Source: Triops longicaudatus
Lineage: Eukaryota; Arthropoda; Branchiopoda; Notostraca; Triopsidae
Assembly: GCA_022885665.1 (NCBI GenBank)
Contig: JAGQDJ010000015.1
Coordinates: 376,955-440,954 of the forward strand
DNA: 64,000 nt
Reading direction: 5' to 3'
Made by a program: the position numbers and the translations under genes. The notes beneath the pieces were generated by a model, which had not been told where the DNA came from, made no database searches, and worked only from the letters and a program-made list of their open reading frames with translations. Within the stretch, counting starts at the first letter, position 1, and each line of letters begins with the position of its first letter. Below are positions 1 through 14,500 of the stretch, piece after piece.

Positions 1-558
1 TAGCCTACATGTGGTAAACACAAGCCAATTAGCTTAAGGCACACAACTTTATTAAACGGACCAATCAATAGAGTTTATCAAACACAAGATTCGTGATAAT
101 TAATGCAGTTTTAAGAATACAAATATTTCTAGCAGATCAAAATTTTAACGTCGCGTCTATATTTTTTAATTTAGAAAGTGTTTCTTGGACGTTAAGTAAG
201 CTCCCGGCTAGAAATAGTACGCGAACCGAAGAAAAAATATCCAAAGCTTCGAATGTATCGCGCATTTTTGTCCAGACTTTTCTTTTTGAGTAACGAAATA
301 AGTTCTTTTGCGGGGCTTCGGTTTCGGCTATTTGGCGAAAGACTGGAAAAATAGTTAAATTTCCAAAGGAACATTTGGTCAGAGTAGTTGGCCGTAGTTG
401 GGCTCTCTGTTTTCCACCTGGAAAACGCGAGTGGTGCACGCCACAAGGCGTTGCCGTTTTTGACATTTCCATCTCTGGGAACCATGATTAGTGAGATCCT
501 TGGGCTTGGAGGATCGTGTCTTGTCCAAGGGACCACCGCAAAAATCTACCTTTATTCC

Positions 559-561
<3 letters not shown>

Positions 562-591
<30 letters not shown>
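562..591. repeat. Poly-T homopolymer, 30 nt
   Basis: An uninterrupted run of 30 T follows the cytosine run ending at 560 and a single A at 561. No retroelement body is recognisable next to it. It is one of three A/T runs of 30 nt or more in the window. Confidence 0.95.
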
Positions 592-592
<1 letters not shown>

Positions 593-3500
593 ACGGTGGT
601 ACTTTCTACGTTCCAAAAACTCAGGCTGTAGACAAATCTTCTAACCGAAAAGAAGAAGTTTTCCTCAATTTCTTTTTTCGTCTATGCTTTGGGTGCTCTT
701 TCAACCACCAACAACTTCTGCTCTAAAAGTGTAGCCCCACAAATTAGCTTGCAAACAGCAGCAGCTGTATAGCGCCACTTGCTCAACCGTCACTTGTAAC
801 TCCAATATGATGAAACTCTGATGTAAGAAATCTTGCAGTAAGAAATTACGCATTCATTGTAGGAATAGCTTCCCTCAACGGAAAAGGCATATTTTCCCTT
901 AAGAAGATGAAAAGGGAGTGTAGAGGTGTGATAAAGGGGCCGGACTTGAGCCAGGTTTTCAACGTAATTTACAACGGTTGCGATCGTCCCCGAAGCTTGC
1001 GGCTCATTGGCTAGCTCAAGGTGAGGAATGAATCCTTCTCACCGAAAAGGTGTTTACCTGTTGCATATGTTTAGCACGAACCGCTCCATAACAAACCTAC
1101 ACGCCGAGAATCCTTTTTTTCTATTCTATTTATTGCTTTTTTTTCATAAAGGAAAAACTTCCCGCCTGGCGCCGCTGATACTTTCATTGTCCTATACGTG
1201 GTGGCTTTCCTTACTTTAAGGAGAGAATAGATTTTATTCTTTCAAGAAGCTTGAGGATGTTCTTTTAAAGCCGGAGCATTGTTACCCAAAGGTGTTACAA
1301 TGATGGTGGTTATATATACGCGCCGGACTAACTCCCCTCTTTTTGCTTTTGGAAGTTCCCAAACGACGCTTTATAGCGGGTTATTAACCGGCTACTATGT
1401 TTTAAAGCTAGCCTTAGTAATCATAGCTCCTTTGGGCGTTCTGGTCTGCAACTTGGCTACATCGTGATGCATTGCTTTACCACCTTTAACAGGCAGTTAT
1501 ATGTGCTCGGTTGTGTCCATCCGGGTCTAAGATACTAATTTTTTTGTTTAAGAAAAGCACCCTTTTCCTTCTTTTATTTTTGGAATATCTATTTAGAGGG
1601 CACGCACGCACGCACATACATATACTCGTACTTAGTAGAAGAAAAAAAAAAAAAGGTTTGGGTTGAGTTCGCTGTTGGAAGAAACATCAGAACTATTATG
1701 GAAGACACAACCAATGGCTTTTTTAGAACTTTAAAAGCTCGCCAACAACGGGCCAACGACACGTTTTCTAGAACGCTGTATTTCAAAACACGTAAGCCTT
1801 GTCCATGAGAACAGCAGTTCTACATATCTTGACATATAAGAAGAAATCACATTAAAATTTGAAATCAGAGGAAAACTACAAAAACGTAACGAATGTGCTC
1901 GAAATATCAACCATTAAAATTGTAAAAACGAATAAAAAGGTTTGCTAAAAGAGTTAAATGAAGCATACCAGAATGAGCAAACTAGCTGCGTAAATCAGCG
2001 TGCAGGAATGTGTCACGCTGATCAGGAAAATTAAACGTCTTTTTAAATTAAACAAAATTCGTACAACTCCAAGCATCGAGCTAGAATAACCTGACGTAAA
2101 TTAAAATTCCAAGTATATTTATAGCTATTTACGGTTACATATATCGTACGTGTTCTAAATGAGGTAAAATCCACCCGGATTAAAATTACTGGTCACTTCA
2201 AATGGAGGGTGCGCCCTTATTACATGATCCGCAGAGTAAACTTTATTAAACTTTTTATTTTATGGCTTTTTCTCGAATTGTTACAGTCATATTAAAGAAA
2301 GATTGAGCAAAGGTGAGTTGCATCCCGGGAGAATATTTTCACATGAAGTGGTGCATTTAATTTTTGTCAAAACACTATAGGAAAAAAAAAGAATATTAGG
2401 AATACGTGAATTTTCCTTTGCTGATAATAACTAAAATTTACCTCTTGGCTTTTTTGCTAAATCTTCTTGGAAACTCAGCAGGATTTTTGCGAAAAAAAAA
2501 CGTTGAACATTACTCCTTTCTTCCAATTGGTTTTTCAGGAAAAAAAACCATCACTAAAAGTAGTCAGTGCATTCTTTTCTATTCATCGCAACTTTCACTT
2601 GTATAAAACGAAACATAATTTTTCTAAAAACGTACTCTTTCACACAAAGAGGGATTCATATATATGCGAAAGATGTCTTACGTGAAAACAGGATTCCGTT
2701 TAGTTTTAGTGCAATCAGCTGTTGGTATCTGTATTTATTTTTACTACTTGCGTTAAAACGGGCTACAGGCTCTTTTTCTTTCGAAGTAACTAAGTGACTC
2801 AAATTCACCAACGAAATGTAATAACATCTAAACATAACCTTAAAGTACTTGTATTGACATTTACGGTTGTCTTGCAGAATTAATGTTTACATGTCAGGAA
2901 CCTGATCAACTCTAAGCAAAAAGGTTGGATACAGAGAGAAAGAGGTTTACTAAACGAGAGTTGGGAAACCGACTAACGCCAGGATGTCAACACAACCTAG
3001 GTCGAGACACCTTACTGGACATAACAATAGACTAGGTAATAACAGAAGCAATGAATAACATTATCTCCGCGTTATTTTCCTGGTCAATAACAGGAAAGGG
3101 GACATACTGTCGCTACGTCGGCCATTGAGATTAAAAGATATGACTTCCACTTACAATTTTTACTGAGGCTGATGGTTTTCCGAATTGAGTTACACAAAGG
3201 AAGTTGGGTGCAATTTTCTGTGGTGGTGGCGATGGTGACTAGCGAAAGCAGACATTATTGCATCGTATGTGGCGTTATTATATTCTGGTAGTACTAGTAA
3301 TGGGGAGAGAGCAGGCCAGTAATCGTGCCCTCTACTCAATCCCTCAATTGCCTACTGGAGGGTTAGCACCAGACCGGGCAAACCAGCCCCATGAAAAATG
3401 AAGGTCAAGGGTCAATGCAATTCGACATGTGGCAGCATCAGGGGCCTCCTAACATTGAGTCAGGAAGACAATTACGCATGTGGGGATGGAACTGTTAGAC

Positions 3501-5437
3501 ACATTTCTCTTCTTCTGGTTGAACATTTTGGGGGTCCTTTTATTCCCTAGTACGAGTTTTTCCTCCGATTACGTCTTGCGTGTAATATATAATCTTGGCT
3601 AATAACGCAATGGGATGGTCATAATTGCCAATTTGCCTGAAAAATCATAGGGGTTGGTGTAATGTGATTTTTTCGTTATAATTTTATGACCATTTTTTGG
3701 CCATCTCCATTCCAGTACTACAAGCATTACACGAAACTTTGTTACTTTATTTTTTTTCTTATTTTTCTAGTGTTTCTTCTCTTTTTTTTACAGCTCGCCA
3801 AGATTCTCTTATTTGATCTATGGACCTGTCCAGGTGAGGCTGATGAATGAGAGCGGTAGCCTTTGTCTTCTCTGTACCTTTCGAGTGAGAGAGGACGACC
3901 CTTTAAGACCTCATGATACATTCTGGGCTCCGCAATAGCAACAGTGATGAACTCTCTTTCTTTTCCCTTTCGATGTACCCCCCCCCCCAAAAAGGTTTGT
4001 CCTTTTGACTTGCCGTGCAAGTTCCTTTTATTCTTATTATGTATGAAGAGCCCCCCGCCAAAAGAATCGAAAGAGTGGGGGGCCACAGTGGCTGAAGAAA
4101 GGTTCTTTTGTTGGAAAAAAGAATCGGTATTGAGGTATTGGTCATAGGGGGAGGGAGAGGGGGCAAGGTATAAAGCTGCGATGGATTTGCTGACTTGTCG
4201 ACACCTGAGGTATTCAAGGGTGGCCGTGTTACCATTCTCATGATAAAAAGTATGTGTTATGACCATAGCTATGTCTTTCGATAGTTTTTGGTGGTAAGCT
4301 TTATAGAAACAACAATAAGCTGGAAGAAGGTCAAGAGCTGTGGCAATAGTATGCTTTGTGGCACTGTAAGAAAAGCCCTTAATCAATACGAAAATAATAC
4401 ACCATCACAAGACTGTTTTGTTCCTTGAAATGTGGCTAGTAGGCCTCTAGTGAAATATACAGATGGGAAAAAACACTGACCTCAATACTGAATAACTTAA
4501 TGCGAACAATATTGCTTGCGTGTTAGAATATGGGGGTAGAAGTTAGAATCAAGTCACCTTACACGATAATCAGAGACCAGAAAAGTACAGTCTTACGAAC
4601 AGTCTTACGTTTAAGGGCGTACCATTACACTTCAGCAACTGGAACATAACTTTGGTAATCACCAAATTCAGCTTTCTTTTCCATGTAAGAATCGGTCAAC
4701 TTGCATAGCCTTGGTTTTGCAGGTCTGTGTGCATGAGTACAGCCAAATAATAATGAAAAGTGGCTTTTTTGCTTGGCTTTGTATTTTAATTCTGGCAGCT
4801 ATTCAAAGCGTATTAGTGGGAAGAGTTTACTTGAAGGGGTCGAAAGTCGACAAGTATAGAAGTAAAAAAGGGGGACAGGGTGCCATTGTTTGCATTCACG
4901 TTAGGCCACAATGCACACACGCGTTAGGGCGCGTGTGCCGTCCGATAAGGCGACGACAGCCAACGATTTTCCGTCCCGTGCAGACGTGAAACGACGGGAT
5001 AAAGGACAAAAAAGGAGAACAAGAACGAGAGTGTGTAACGTATCTTGGAGCCAGCACCCCCGAAGTAGGGTGTACAAGGGGGTGAACGTCATAGAAGATA
5101 AGCTGCGCCCTCGCCTGTCCTCTCTCTTTTTTATTGAAGGATTTAAAAGTACCTAGCCCGAGGATTGTTGTTCTTTAACTGCACCGATTCTTTTTCCCAG
5201 TGACAAGAAATATCCGTCAGAAATAATTCCTCTTTACGAGCCTGATTTAATACCGTTCCAGATTACTTTTTAGACGAAACGTGGAAAAAAGTTGAGAACT
5301 AAGTCTTCACTAACACTGTGCAGGAAACTACAGGTTTATACAGCCCAATGTAGCGGCAAGCAGTGTTCCAAAACGATCGAATCATGAAAGAAAAAATTAT
5401 TTATTTTAATTTAAATGTTCCCTCTTTTCCAATTTGA

Positions 5438-5478
5438 TTTTCCCTGTGTTGGGAAAACCCACGTGACATTCTTGTCAC
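5438..5478. repeat. Two adjacent short perfect inverted repeats
   Basis: TTTTCCC (5438-5444) and GGGAAAA (5451-5457) form a 7-bp perfect inverted repeat around a 6-nt spacer. Five bases later GTGACA (5463-5468) and TGTCAC (5473-5478) form a 6-bp perfect inverted repeat around a 4-nt spacer. Function is unknown. They could be paired protein-binding sites or chance structures in AT-rich DNA. Confidence 0.5.
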
Positions 5479-8414
5479 ATTAAGTTTACTTTAGCCTTTT
5501 TTATTTGAGATCATCATTTTTGATTCACCATTGATTTGCTTTACCTCCCGAAGCATTTAAAACTTTTATAGAAACAATGTGGTGCTTATTTCTTTTATTA
5601 AGTTGTTCATGACTTAATATTTGAGCGTATAAAATATTGATTCTTACACGTATGACGTAGTATACGATTGTGCTTGTACTGGTTAATCAATTCGTTTTTA
5701 ACAACCTACTTCCTATTATCTTTGCACTTTTAAAATATTTATCAATGTCTTTTTATGATATTTTCATTGTTTTAGTTTTTTCTTATTTTCTTTTATTTTA
5801 CTTTTGTTTCTTTCATTTTTTATTCTGGCCCTTCACTTTTCACGCATTGTTAAGTCGAATCTGAATAACATGAGCTTCTAAAAATCAAAACCCTCGTTTT
5901 CTATTGTTGGGGGCCGAAAACCTAACATGCATTTCTGCTCCTCCGCCACAATCGAGTTCAGTGACAAAGGTTAGGAGGGGTGCGAGGGGGCGGAAGGGTA
6001 ACAAATTAGCAATATGGCTCTGTCATTAGCTATTCTCATATACAATTTCTGTGGGAGTAATAACTGCGTGCCGAACACCACATGTTCGTTTTTCAGCCAC
6101 TGTCATTAAGGTCGTAAACAGTCTCTGTAACGACAGTGAATCCATTTTTGTGGGACAAAAAAGGCCCGAAAAAGAAATAAGGCGAAGGTATAAAGTCGAG
6201 CCTCGAAAGGTGTGTAGATTATCAGACTAATCTGATGCAGAATGCGACATTGGTGACAGCTGCATTTGACCTCTGACCCATGAAAAACTTGTGGAAGTGA
6301 CATCCCCTCACGTTTCTTAATCCTTAATCCTCTTCCCCTCACCGCAGCATCCCAACGCTCTTTCGGTATATTTATATATACTATATGTATATAACGACAC
6401 CACAAGCTAAGTGTAAAGAACACGGGGATTCATACCACAAATTCAAAATCCCCAATCCCATAGAAAACCCCAAAACAACACACTCCCCCAACCACCTTGG
6501 CAGTTTATATAGCAGTTTCCCTTATCCCCCCTCCTCTTAACCCCCCTGAACTCTGTTTTGGGTTGAAGCCGTCCGCATTTTCCGGGTGGACAACTCCATT
6601 TCTACCACTCGAAAAACATTTGGATTTAGTTTCATTGTTGCTGTTTCACTTTCAGAAAGTACCGGTTTTACACAGTGCATTATCCCAGCCTCGGAGGTGT
6701 TCATTTGTTCACTATCATGGTGAGTATCCAAAAACGAGCACAGAAAGAAGCAATTGAGTTCCTTGACGCGATTCTCAATTCGCTACATGGCCGGACGAAC
6801 TGCCCTTGACGCGGCCTGGTCGAGTACGACGTACTTGTTGTGCCCATTTTTACTGAACTTCTCTTCAATTACTAATTTTGCTAAGCTTCTCTTCCTGCTA
6901 ATTAAACAGAGAATACAAATACGGAAAAGTTTACATAGCCCACGTTGAACAGACATGAGGGAGGGTCTTGCTCACTCCGGTTTGTAGCAATGCATGGGAT
7001 TTTTTTTTACCATAAAAATCCATCGTAGGCTTGCGCCTAGAGATGGTTCTTAATATAAAAACTACATTGTTACATTCCCGTTTATATAATACGAGGAGTA
7101 TTTTGTGAAGATGTTGGCCTTTTGGTATTAACAGATGCAGCTGGTGTAGCTACAGCTGAACAGAACACGACATGTTGCGAGCACGGGTGACCGAAGGAAC
7201 TGTACTTCCTCCGGTCAGTCTAAAACTGTAGAAATTTTTGCATCGAACGTTCTTACTCGGTCTTCCAAATACGCTACAGGCAGTGTGACGAATTTCTTAA
7301 TTCGACACAAAACTTGACGTTGTTTGAAATTCTAATTAAGCTTATTACCAGAACACCTGGGTAGCCAATTTGCCACGAGACGATATGCTTGTTTTGCGCT
7401 GTAAGGAACGTTGAAAGGATGGCTAACCATGTAAATAGGTTGTTTGCTACAGAATTTTAAAGACAACGCGAAACATGGATGCAGTGGTAAGTAAAAGGGA
7501 CAAGTCGGACAGATATGCATACAACGGTTTGATGTCGCCCTTCGCTGCAGTTCAGTTTCATGACAATAGAAATAGACAACGCGAATTTCTGGCTGACACC
7601 TTAGTGGCATTCCTCTCAAGTTCAGAAAAGTTACAGAGAAAGAGAGGAGGAGGCTTTATCACGTGACTGAGTTCAAGTCAAGCGATTCGGAACCCATGGT
7701 TGAAAACAATTGGACAATAAACGTGGGCCTCTTTTTTCCTTTTGTAAAATAGAGTTGGTATGCGTTGGCGGTCCTCAAAGAATTCTTTGGCTTACAACGT
7801 TATTTGTCCTCACGTATGGATTTAAATATAGCACGTAGTTGCAGGTTCCAAGCTATTGTTGAAAAGATGAGTCTCCTGCAAGGTTAAATTTGGAGCAGGA
7901 GAACCTGAAGGGAGTTTCCCCTTAACTCACTCTGTTTTAAAGATGCGTTCTATAAGTTAACTGATGACTCGAGGCTCTTTCAACTTATTTTAAGCAGTGT
8001 GAAAGCTAGGAGCCACTTTATTTAGAGCGGTGACAGTTTTCTTGTCATCCAATAAGTGACAACAAGACCGAGCTCCCAAGTATGTTTTCTAGTAGAACAT
8101 CGTCACCTAATGCGAGTTTTGCGAAGTGGAATTTGGCTGGGTTGAAAAGGAAAACGCATTTGCATAAGACTTCAAGAAGCAGAAGAGCCCCCAAAAAATA
8201 CCGAAGACGTTGTTGGCGTGTTAGGGTTGATTAGGTTCGGAGGGGGCAAAAGAGGCAAAGAGGAGGCTGGTGGGAAATGAAAAGTCAACAATGGCTGGTG
8301 CCAGTAACAGCATCGCTCTTGCCTTAATGCGCTTCCTTTGCCTTCCGTCAACGTGAAACTCATCCGCGAACCGAGTTTCTGATAGTTTAGTTTATGTGGC
8401 AGTAATGTACCTGT

Positions 8415-8520
8415 ATTTTTTGTTTTACATTCTTTTTAACTAGCTTTAATTTTTGTGGTTCCTGAACTTGACGAGCTTCCACGGCAACCAAAATTAAAAA
8501 AGAATGTAGAACACAAAAAT
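8415..8520. repeat. Imperfect inverted repeat, about 33-bp stem
   Basis: The left arm at 8415-8460 and the right arm at 8486-8520 are imperfectly complementary, sharing the core TACATTCTTTTT in inverted orientation. The left arm carries about 11 extra bases. The 25-nt spacer is more GC-rich than the arms. This could be a small decayed MITE, a hairpin-forming transcript, or chance in an AT-rich region. I see no clear target-site duplication. Confidence 0.45.
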
Positions 8521-11500
8521 GCTTCAAGGTGCTGTGTGACGGTAGCTTGTTAGACTTTGTTTCATGAGGTAATTTTGGGATCTTGCCTGCAAGGTGGCAA
8601 TTCAGAACTTCTCTTACCGAAGTCTCTCACAATTAATGCCTTCTTAAATACTTTCCTGCTTCTTATAAACCGTCCTTTTATGTCACTCAGTAGAAAACAA
8701 GATCCTACGTAGTAATGTCTTCCTGGTTCGACTATGGCCAGGGAACTTCTTTCTCACCGGAGCGCTAATTCGCCAAGTTCACTATCATTATGAGCATGAC
8801 ATCTGGTCTTAACAGCGTTCAGCGCGTTTCAAAATACAAAATAGAAAAACAAAACAAATAATTAGTTTGCTTCCTCAAGAAAATTTGTTTTATGGAAACC
8901 AAGAACCTCAAAATGTTACAATGACAAAACTCACCCACGTAATGTTGTTAAAAATGTTTTCTGAAGGTATCATTATTGAAGCACCAGGTACTCATAAACG
9001 GAAATCTAAACGAGGCTGAGGCTTGACGTCAATGTTCAACAGGCTTCCCTCGGTCACTCATTCAAATTTGGTCCCTTCTCTTTCTTCCAATATTGTCTTG
9101 TGCATTTTGCCATCCTCCCTTTTATTAACCGCATAAGACAATTACGAGTGGAACGTAGAACTTTTTAAATTATTGAGCCGTTGTGCTTCAGTGTGGCCAA
9201 ATCAATAGCAAATGGGCCAAGAAACATTTGACGACTTTTTATATATACCCTTCCCAGTAGTATGTTTACGCAATACACTATTGTTCTGACGGTTGATGAG
9301 CTGGGTACCCTTGTTTCAGTCCAAGACATTTTTCATGTTGTGTAAGCTAGCCATAAGTCGTTTTCTACGCAGGGACCTGGTTAGATTTAAGTGGCACACC
9401 ATTACCATAGAATGCACCGACATACCCAGGGGAAAAGCCAGTTCAACACCCACCCATCCCCGAGATTTTTATTTCATAATGCTGAAAATAGGAGATACCT
9501 CAAACGTCCAAAAAATTGCGTATGTAACCCCACGCCACAAACCTCACCCATCCCCGTCCCGAGCCAATAGCTTGGGTATGGTCCTGATAGAATGCCAGTT
9601 GCATTGTTTCCCTCCGCTAGATGGTCGTGTACGTTTCTGTTTTGTTCCGTTGTTGTATTTCAGACAATATTTCGTCAGTTTTACGAAATTCACTTGTTCA
9701 TTGCACATTAACTTAATGGAGTAGGAAGAAGACGGTGTGCACAAACCACTTATGGTTGAATGGCATGGGAGAATGTCAAACGTAACACGGTTAAAATAGT
9801 CCAAGGATTAAAGGATTGTTTTGACAGGAATATTGCTGTTGGAAATGTCTATTGTATTACTTTAAACTTTCATTGAAAAAAGTATGTTTAGATTTGTGTT
9901 ATGATTGAATTTTGCTATATATTTAATGTACGGAGAAATAGAAATCGGCATTCCATTTTTCCTTCTCCCTTGCTTGCAGCATTATCTCATGTAAGTTTTG
10001 CCGTATATTAACCAGGCTTATACTTGATTGTTATATTCCTAAGCTCTTCTTCAATAGCTTGTAATTTTCGCTAATATGAGAACGCGTTTCTGGAAAAGCA
10101 TAGCCAAATACCGTAATAATTTTCGGTTGAAAAACAAATTACGAAAAAAGTACAAACAATTTTACTGTATGTATTGCGACACTCGAACAACGTCGAGGAA
10201 AGAAGCACGTCCAATTTTTACGACGAAAATTTCCGGAACAGTCAAAAATTAGCATCAAGAAGGTCCATACCATTTTTCACACGTTATCCCTACATTTAGA
10301 AAATCATTTTGCTAAAACTGTTGTCCTATATTCATAATCGAGCATGCTTGCTGCTACAGTATTGCCTATTTGGCATAAGTTAGGCTGCGAATCCTTGTAT
10401 AAATAGACTTAATATATATAGTCATAATGGCAAAGGCAAGCACAATCATGCACAGTCGCTCCCGCAAAGAGAAATTTAATCATTACGCAATAGCCGTATA
10501 TTTAATGTGCGCTCTTTCGTCGACTCAGTTTCTTAGTTCGGCACAGTGTAGAGTACAACGTTTGTTGAAAACAAAACGTTATTTAACTTGTGTTGTATAC
10601 TGTATCGTTTTATTCAAGCTTAACTAATGTAAGTTTATATTAAGTTGAGAGTAGGTCTTCAATTTTTCACAGACACTTCTACACAATATTTACGAAAGAA
10701 GGCACTAGCTTTTACTGAGCTTAATGGTTACAGCGACTCGTTAACCATCTGAGTACTGATTCTACCCCGAACTCGACAGTTAAAAAGAAGAGGGGGGTGA
10801 TCATTAATAGCTTGCTTACAACCTAGTTTTGCGAGGGTCCTCTAGTGTCTGATTGAGGCCTAAGATATATTATCGCCGAGGGACAATCCGAAAGCAAGTG
10901 TTTCGAGTTAGGCTTTTCCTAAATATGTCGTCGGCCTGAAAATTCTTAGCTTTGGAAGAGGGACAGGGTTGTAGGGGGTTACGTGTTGTTATATATCTAC
11001 AGGGGTGTATAGTAAGATCAACGAGGAGGCTAGGGGGTCGAACTTGTCCCGTCACCTGTGACTGATTGCCCCCCAGGGTGTTCTTGCACGTTGGTCTTTA
11101 TAATCCCCTCCCTCCTAAAGCGAAAGAAAAGCAAAGGCAGCATGGAAGAAAAGAGGGGACCAAAGGGTATAAAATGGTATACGTAGCGTATTGTGGAGTA
11201 CTTCTGTGTAGATACACTAACGTGTTATGTTGTAAGAAGTACAGGGCACAGGGCCTGCAGCCTCCTCGTCACAACTGTTCCAATGTGTGCGCTCGAGATG
11301 TGAACATGTGTTAGGTCAAGGGGGGGCGCACTTACTAAGCCACCAGGGGGTCAATGGGACATTACTAAAGGAAGAGAGACAACGAAACGATTGCAATTAA
11401 GCAACGCTAACAGGTTCTTTGATGAACGCAGCCTGCAGTGTAACTACCCCAAGAATTTGTCACATGTCAATTCGACGAAAATTTCCTCGTTAAACCGTTT

Positions 11501-14500
11501 TAAAAACGAATCCCTCCCCCTCTGAGCAAAATGATCTAAAGGTTACTCAATTGCGATCTCCCACGGCATAAAATCCTTCTAAACGAAAAGGCAAAGCATC
11601 GAAAAAATACTCTCTAAGGATCTGCTTTCCCGGTTTGAAAATATTACCTTAAGAATAAGGGGACAAAGATTGTTTTAAGGAGTTGGGGGAATATCCGGAA
11701 ACAAAGCTGGGCTTGCCTCTTACTTTCTTGTTATTCTGGCAAGTTTAGTACGACTTTGGGATTGAGGACAATTTTTTCTCTCTTTTGCTTGAGGGCGAAA
11801 AAAATGGAGACGACGTCGAATGCAGGATTATTTTTTCCCCCTTTTCTTTCGGAAGGATCTTAGCTCCTTTTCCTTGTCGCTCAATACGAGCTCCGTCAGC
11901 TCTGCCCCGGGGAGAAAAGAAAGTCCCTGGTTGGTATGGCAACGCTCATCTTGAGACGACGGTTGCTATAACGACGGTAAGCTGAGGGAGGCTGCGACGT
12001 GCGCGACGCTGAGATGTCATTGGCTGCATTAAGGAAAAGGAAATGCGGGGACCTCGAGAGAAAACACGAAAGCAATGAGCTTTTCTTGAGAAGGTTTCTT
12101 TCCTGGGGTAGGTTTTAAGGCAAAGAATGTGTACCCAGGAAGAAAAAAAAGTATTAGGAAAAATGAACTCGGAAATTGGAAACCACAGAACAGTCAACAT
12201 CGTCTTTAGGTTTCAGCCCCTGGCTCCATTTTTACCCGCAGAAAATCGAACTATAAGCAGTCTTTAATTCCGATCAAAGTGCTTTTATTGGAGTATTTCT
12301 TGTCATTGAAATTATGTTCCTAGTATATTAAATTTCTTTTTTAATCTGTTTTTAAAGATGATTAACTAATGTTCATTTATTAATCGATATTTAATTTTTT
12401 TAGTTTGTAGAAATTCAAGGCCGAAGCTGCATGTTTCAACTGTTCTTCATTTTTCAGAAATTTTAAGAATTAACAGGACAAGAGTTGGCAAAAAAAACAC
12501 TGGCGAATGAATAACTTCCATAGTTCAGAATATAAGTAGGAACAATTGCATTGAAATGTGCGAGCTCTTGATTCAATTAATGGGATTGTCATGCAACTAG
12601 AATTGTACATGCATTTTGTAAAGTATTAAATTATGTGTTTCTACACATAAAGTTTTTACAGTTTAAGTTTGTTATACGGTCAAAAGATACAATTACGAGC
12701 CTCGAAGCAGTCGACAGGCAGGTGGCAGAATCTTTGAGTGACTCATCTGCTACAGTGTTGAAGTAACTCATTGTTGCAACCCTTTTTGGCCACTTCTGGA
12801 CCAACGAAAGTGGAACAAATAAAAGCTGCTAAAGTAGTTTGGTGTGTAAGAGTTGCCACCATAACGACGCTGAAAATGCAACATGCCCATATATTTCTCA
12901 ACAGTTCGCTAAATCCCCTCCACGATAGGGTTTCGGTTGTGTTCGTTCCTGTTGTGTCCTCTGTTAACGTCAAGGATGTCATCCGAGTTTGGTAACGCCG
13001 CATCTGTCACTTGTCCATATGTGATAGAAACAGTTACGATGGGGGAATTATGAAAAGTTGGATAACCAGTTACAGGACCTTTAAATCTCTCTTCAACTGA
13101 TCCTCTTTCTAACTTTGAAGCCCATCAGGCTCTTTAGCCCCCAACAGAAAAAATGGGTGCTTAGGGAATAAACTCGATTACCATCGTTTTTGAATCTCCT
13201 CCTACATCATCACACAGTTTCCCTTTCACCTTCTCGTTTCATCTTGTCTATCAAGTCCCTGAGCGCTCTGGGAGTGAAATGAACCTTGTCATTACTTATA
13301 GCATGGGTCAACCCCAAAACTACCCCGCACCCACCCCCATCCACCTACGCACACACACTTATGGTCTTCGTTCGAAGTTGTATTGATGCGTAAAAAGACT
13401 AAAATCTACGTTTGCTCTATAGTACGTGTAACAGATTGCATGCTTTAATTGCTATGACCCGAGACAGAAATTTTGCCTTAATTCCGAATTCGCTGTAACG
13501 TTGAAACGATATTATCTTTTTCATATCCGAGGACTTACAAGTGTTTTATCCTAAAATCTTTATCCTAATTCGAGCTTATCGAAAGATCGTCCAGTTTTAA
13601 GCTGAGTTGTTTTCGTAATTTGAGCTATAGTTATGGTTCTGCATCTAAAGAAGTCACTATTACTCAAACTTACTGAACGTCAAATCAGCTTCGGCTGAAC
13701 TTGTTTGTCGTAATTGGAATAGCAACATCGCTTTTACTCAAAGCAAGACTTAATTTGGAATCGTTATCAAGTTAAAACATAGCACGCAGAATTCTCATCA
13801 TAGTTTGAATATCATAGCTACATGGTTCCTTACAACAGCGGGACAACTTGAATCCAAAAGTAGGTTAAAATGCTTCAAGTCAAATTCTACTTAAGCTTTT
13901 GCTAAAATTGAAGGGCTGGGTTGCAATATGGTCCTAAGTCGAGTTTATAACTGTTCACTGACAAACGAAAACAAATTTTTTTCTTCCGTCAAAGATAGTT
14001 TTCATTATAGAAAATCCAACACAAATCGCACCTGTCGATGGAGAGAAAAAAATTCCTGTACAATTCTTATTCATTGAGCAATAGTAAACACTATTTTTCA
14101 AGTTACATTGCAAGTCAATCGCTTAGATTATAACCTATAGTAATTTGACAGTTCAAATCACGACGGACTTTTGAAGTCTAATTTTCGTCATTGTTGTTCT
14201 ACAGCAGTATTTCCTGGAAAATCCGCAGTAAAGTGAAATGTTCGCCATGAGTTGGCCTTCGGTTCTTCGTCGTTTCCTAACCCAACGACGCCTTCAATAG
14301 TCATGCCGCCAACTTGCAGTAAGAACACCAAAAGGTTGAATGAAAGTTTTGTGTTTCGGGATATGATAAGAAATTTCCCGGAGGACGTCAAGTACGAAAC
14401 TTTTGCGAGCAACCCCGAAAGTGAAGGAAGCTGAAGTTGGTGGTCTACTGTTGCTTGTAGCTGTCAGCCCGTCAATCTGACAGATGAATGTTTGCCTTTA

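Noticed and set aside
562..591. Poly-T as the tail of a retrotransposed copy
   Set aside because: No element body, coding remnant or target-site duplication could be seen beside it.
3742..4386. 214-codon open frame on the minus strand, longest in the left 22 kb
   Set aside because: No domain, low-complexity basic tail, opposite strand also open in part, and no splice or context support. Probably chance.
9293..9724. 143-codon open frame on the plus strand
   Set aside because: Composition is not protein-like, no recognisable motif, and the opposite strand is also open over 9544-9804.
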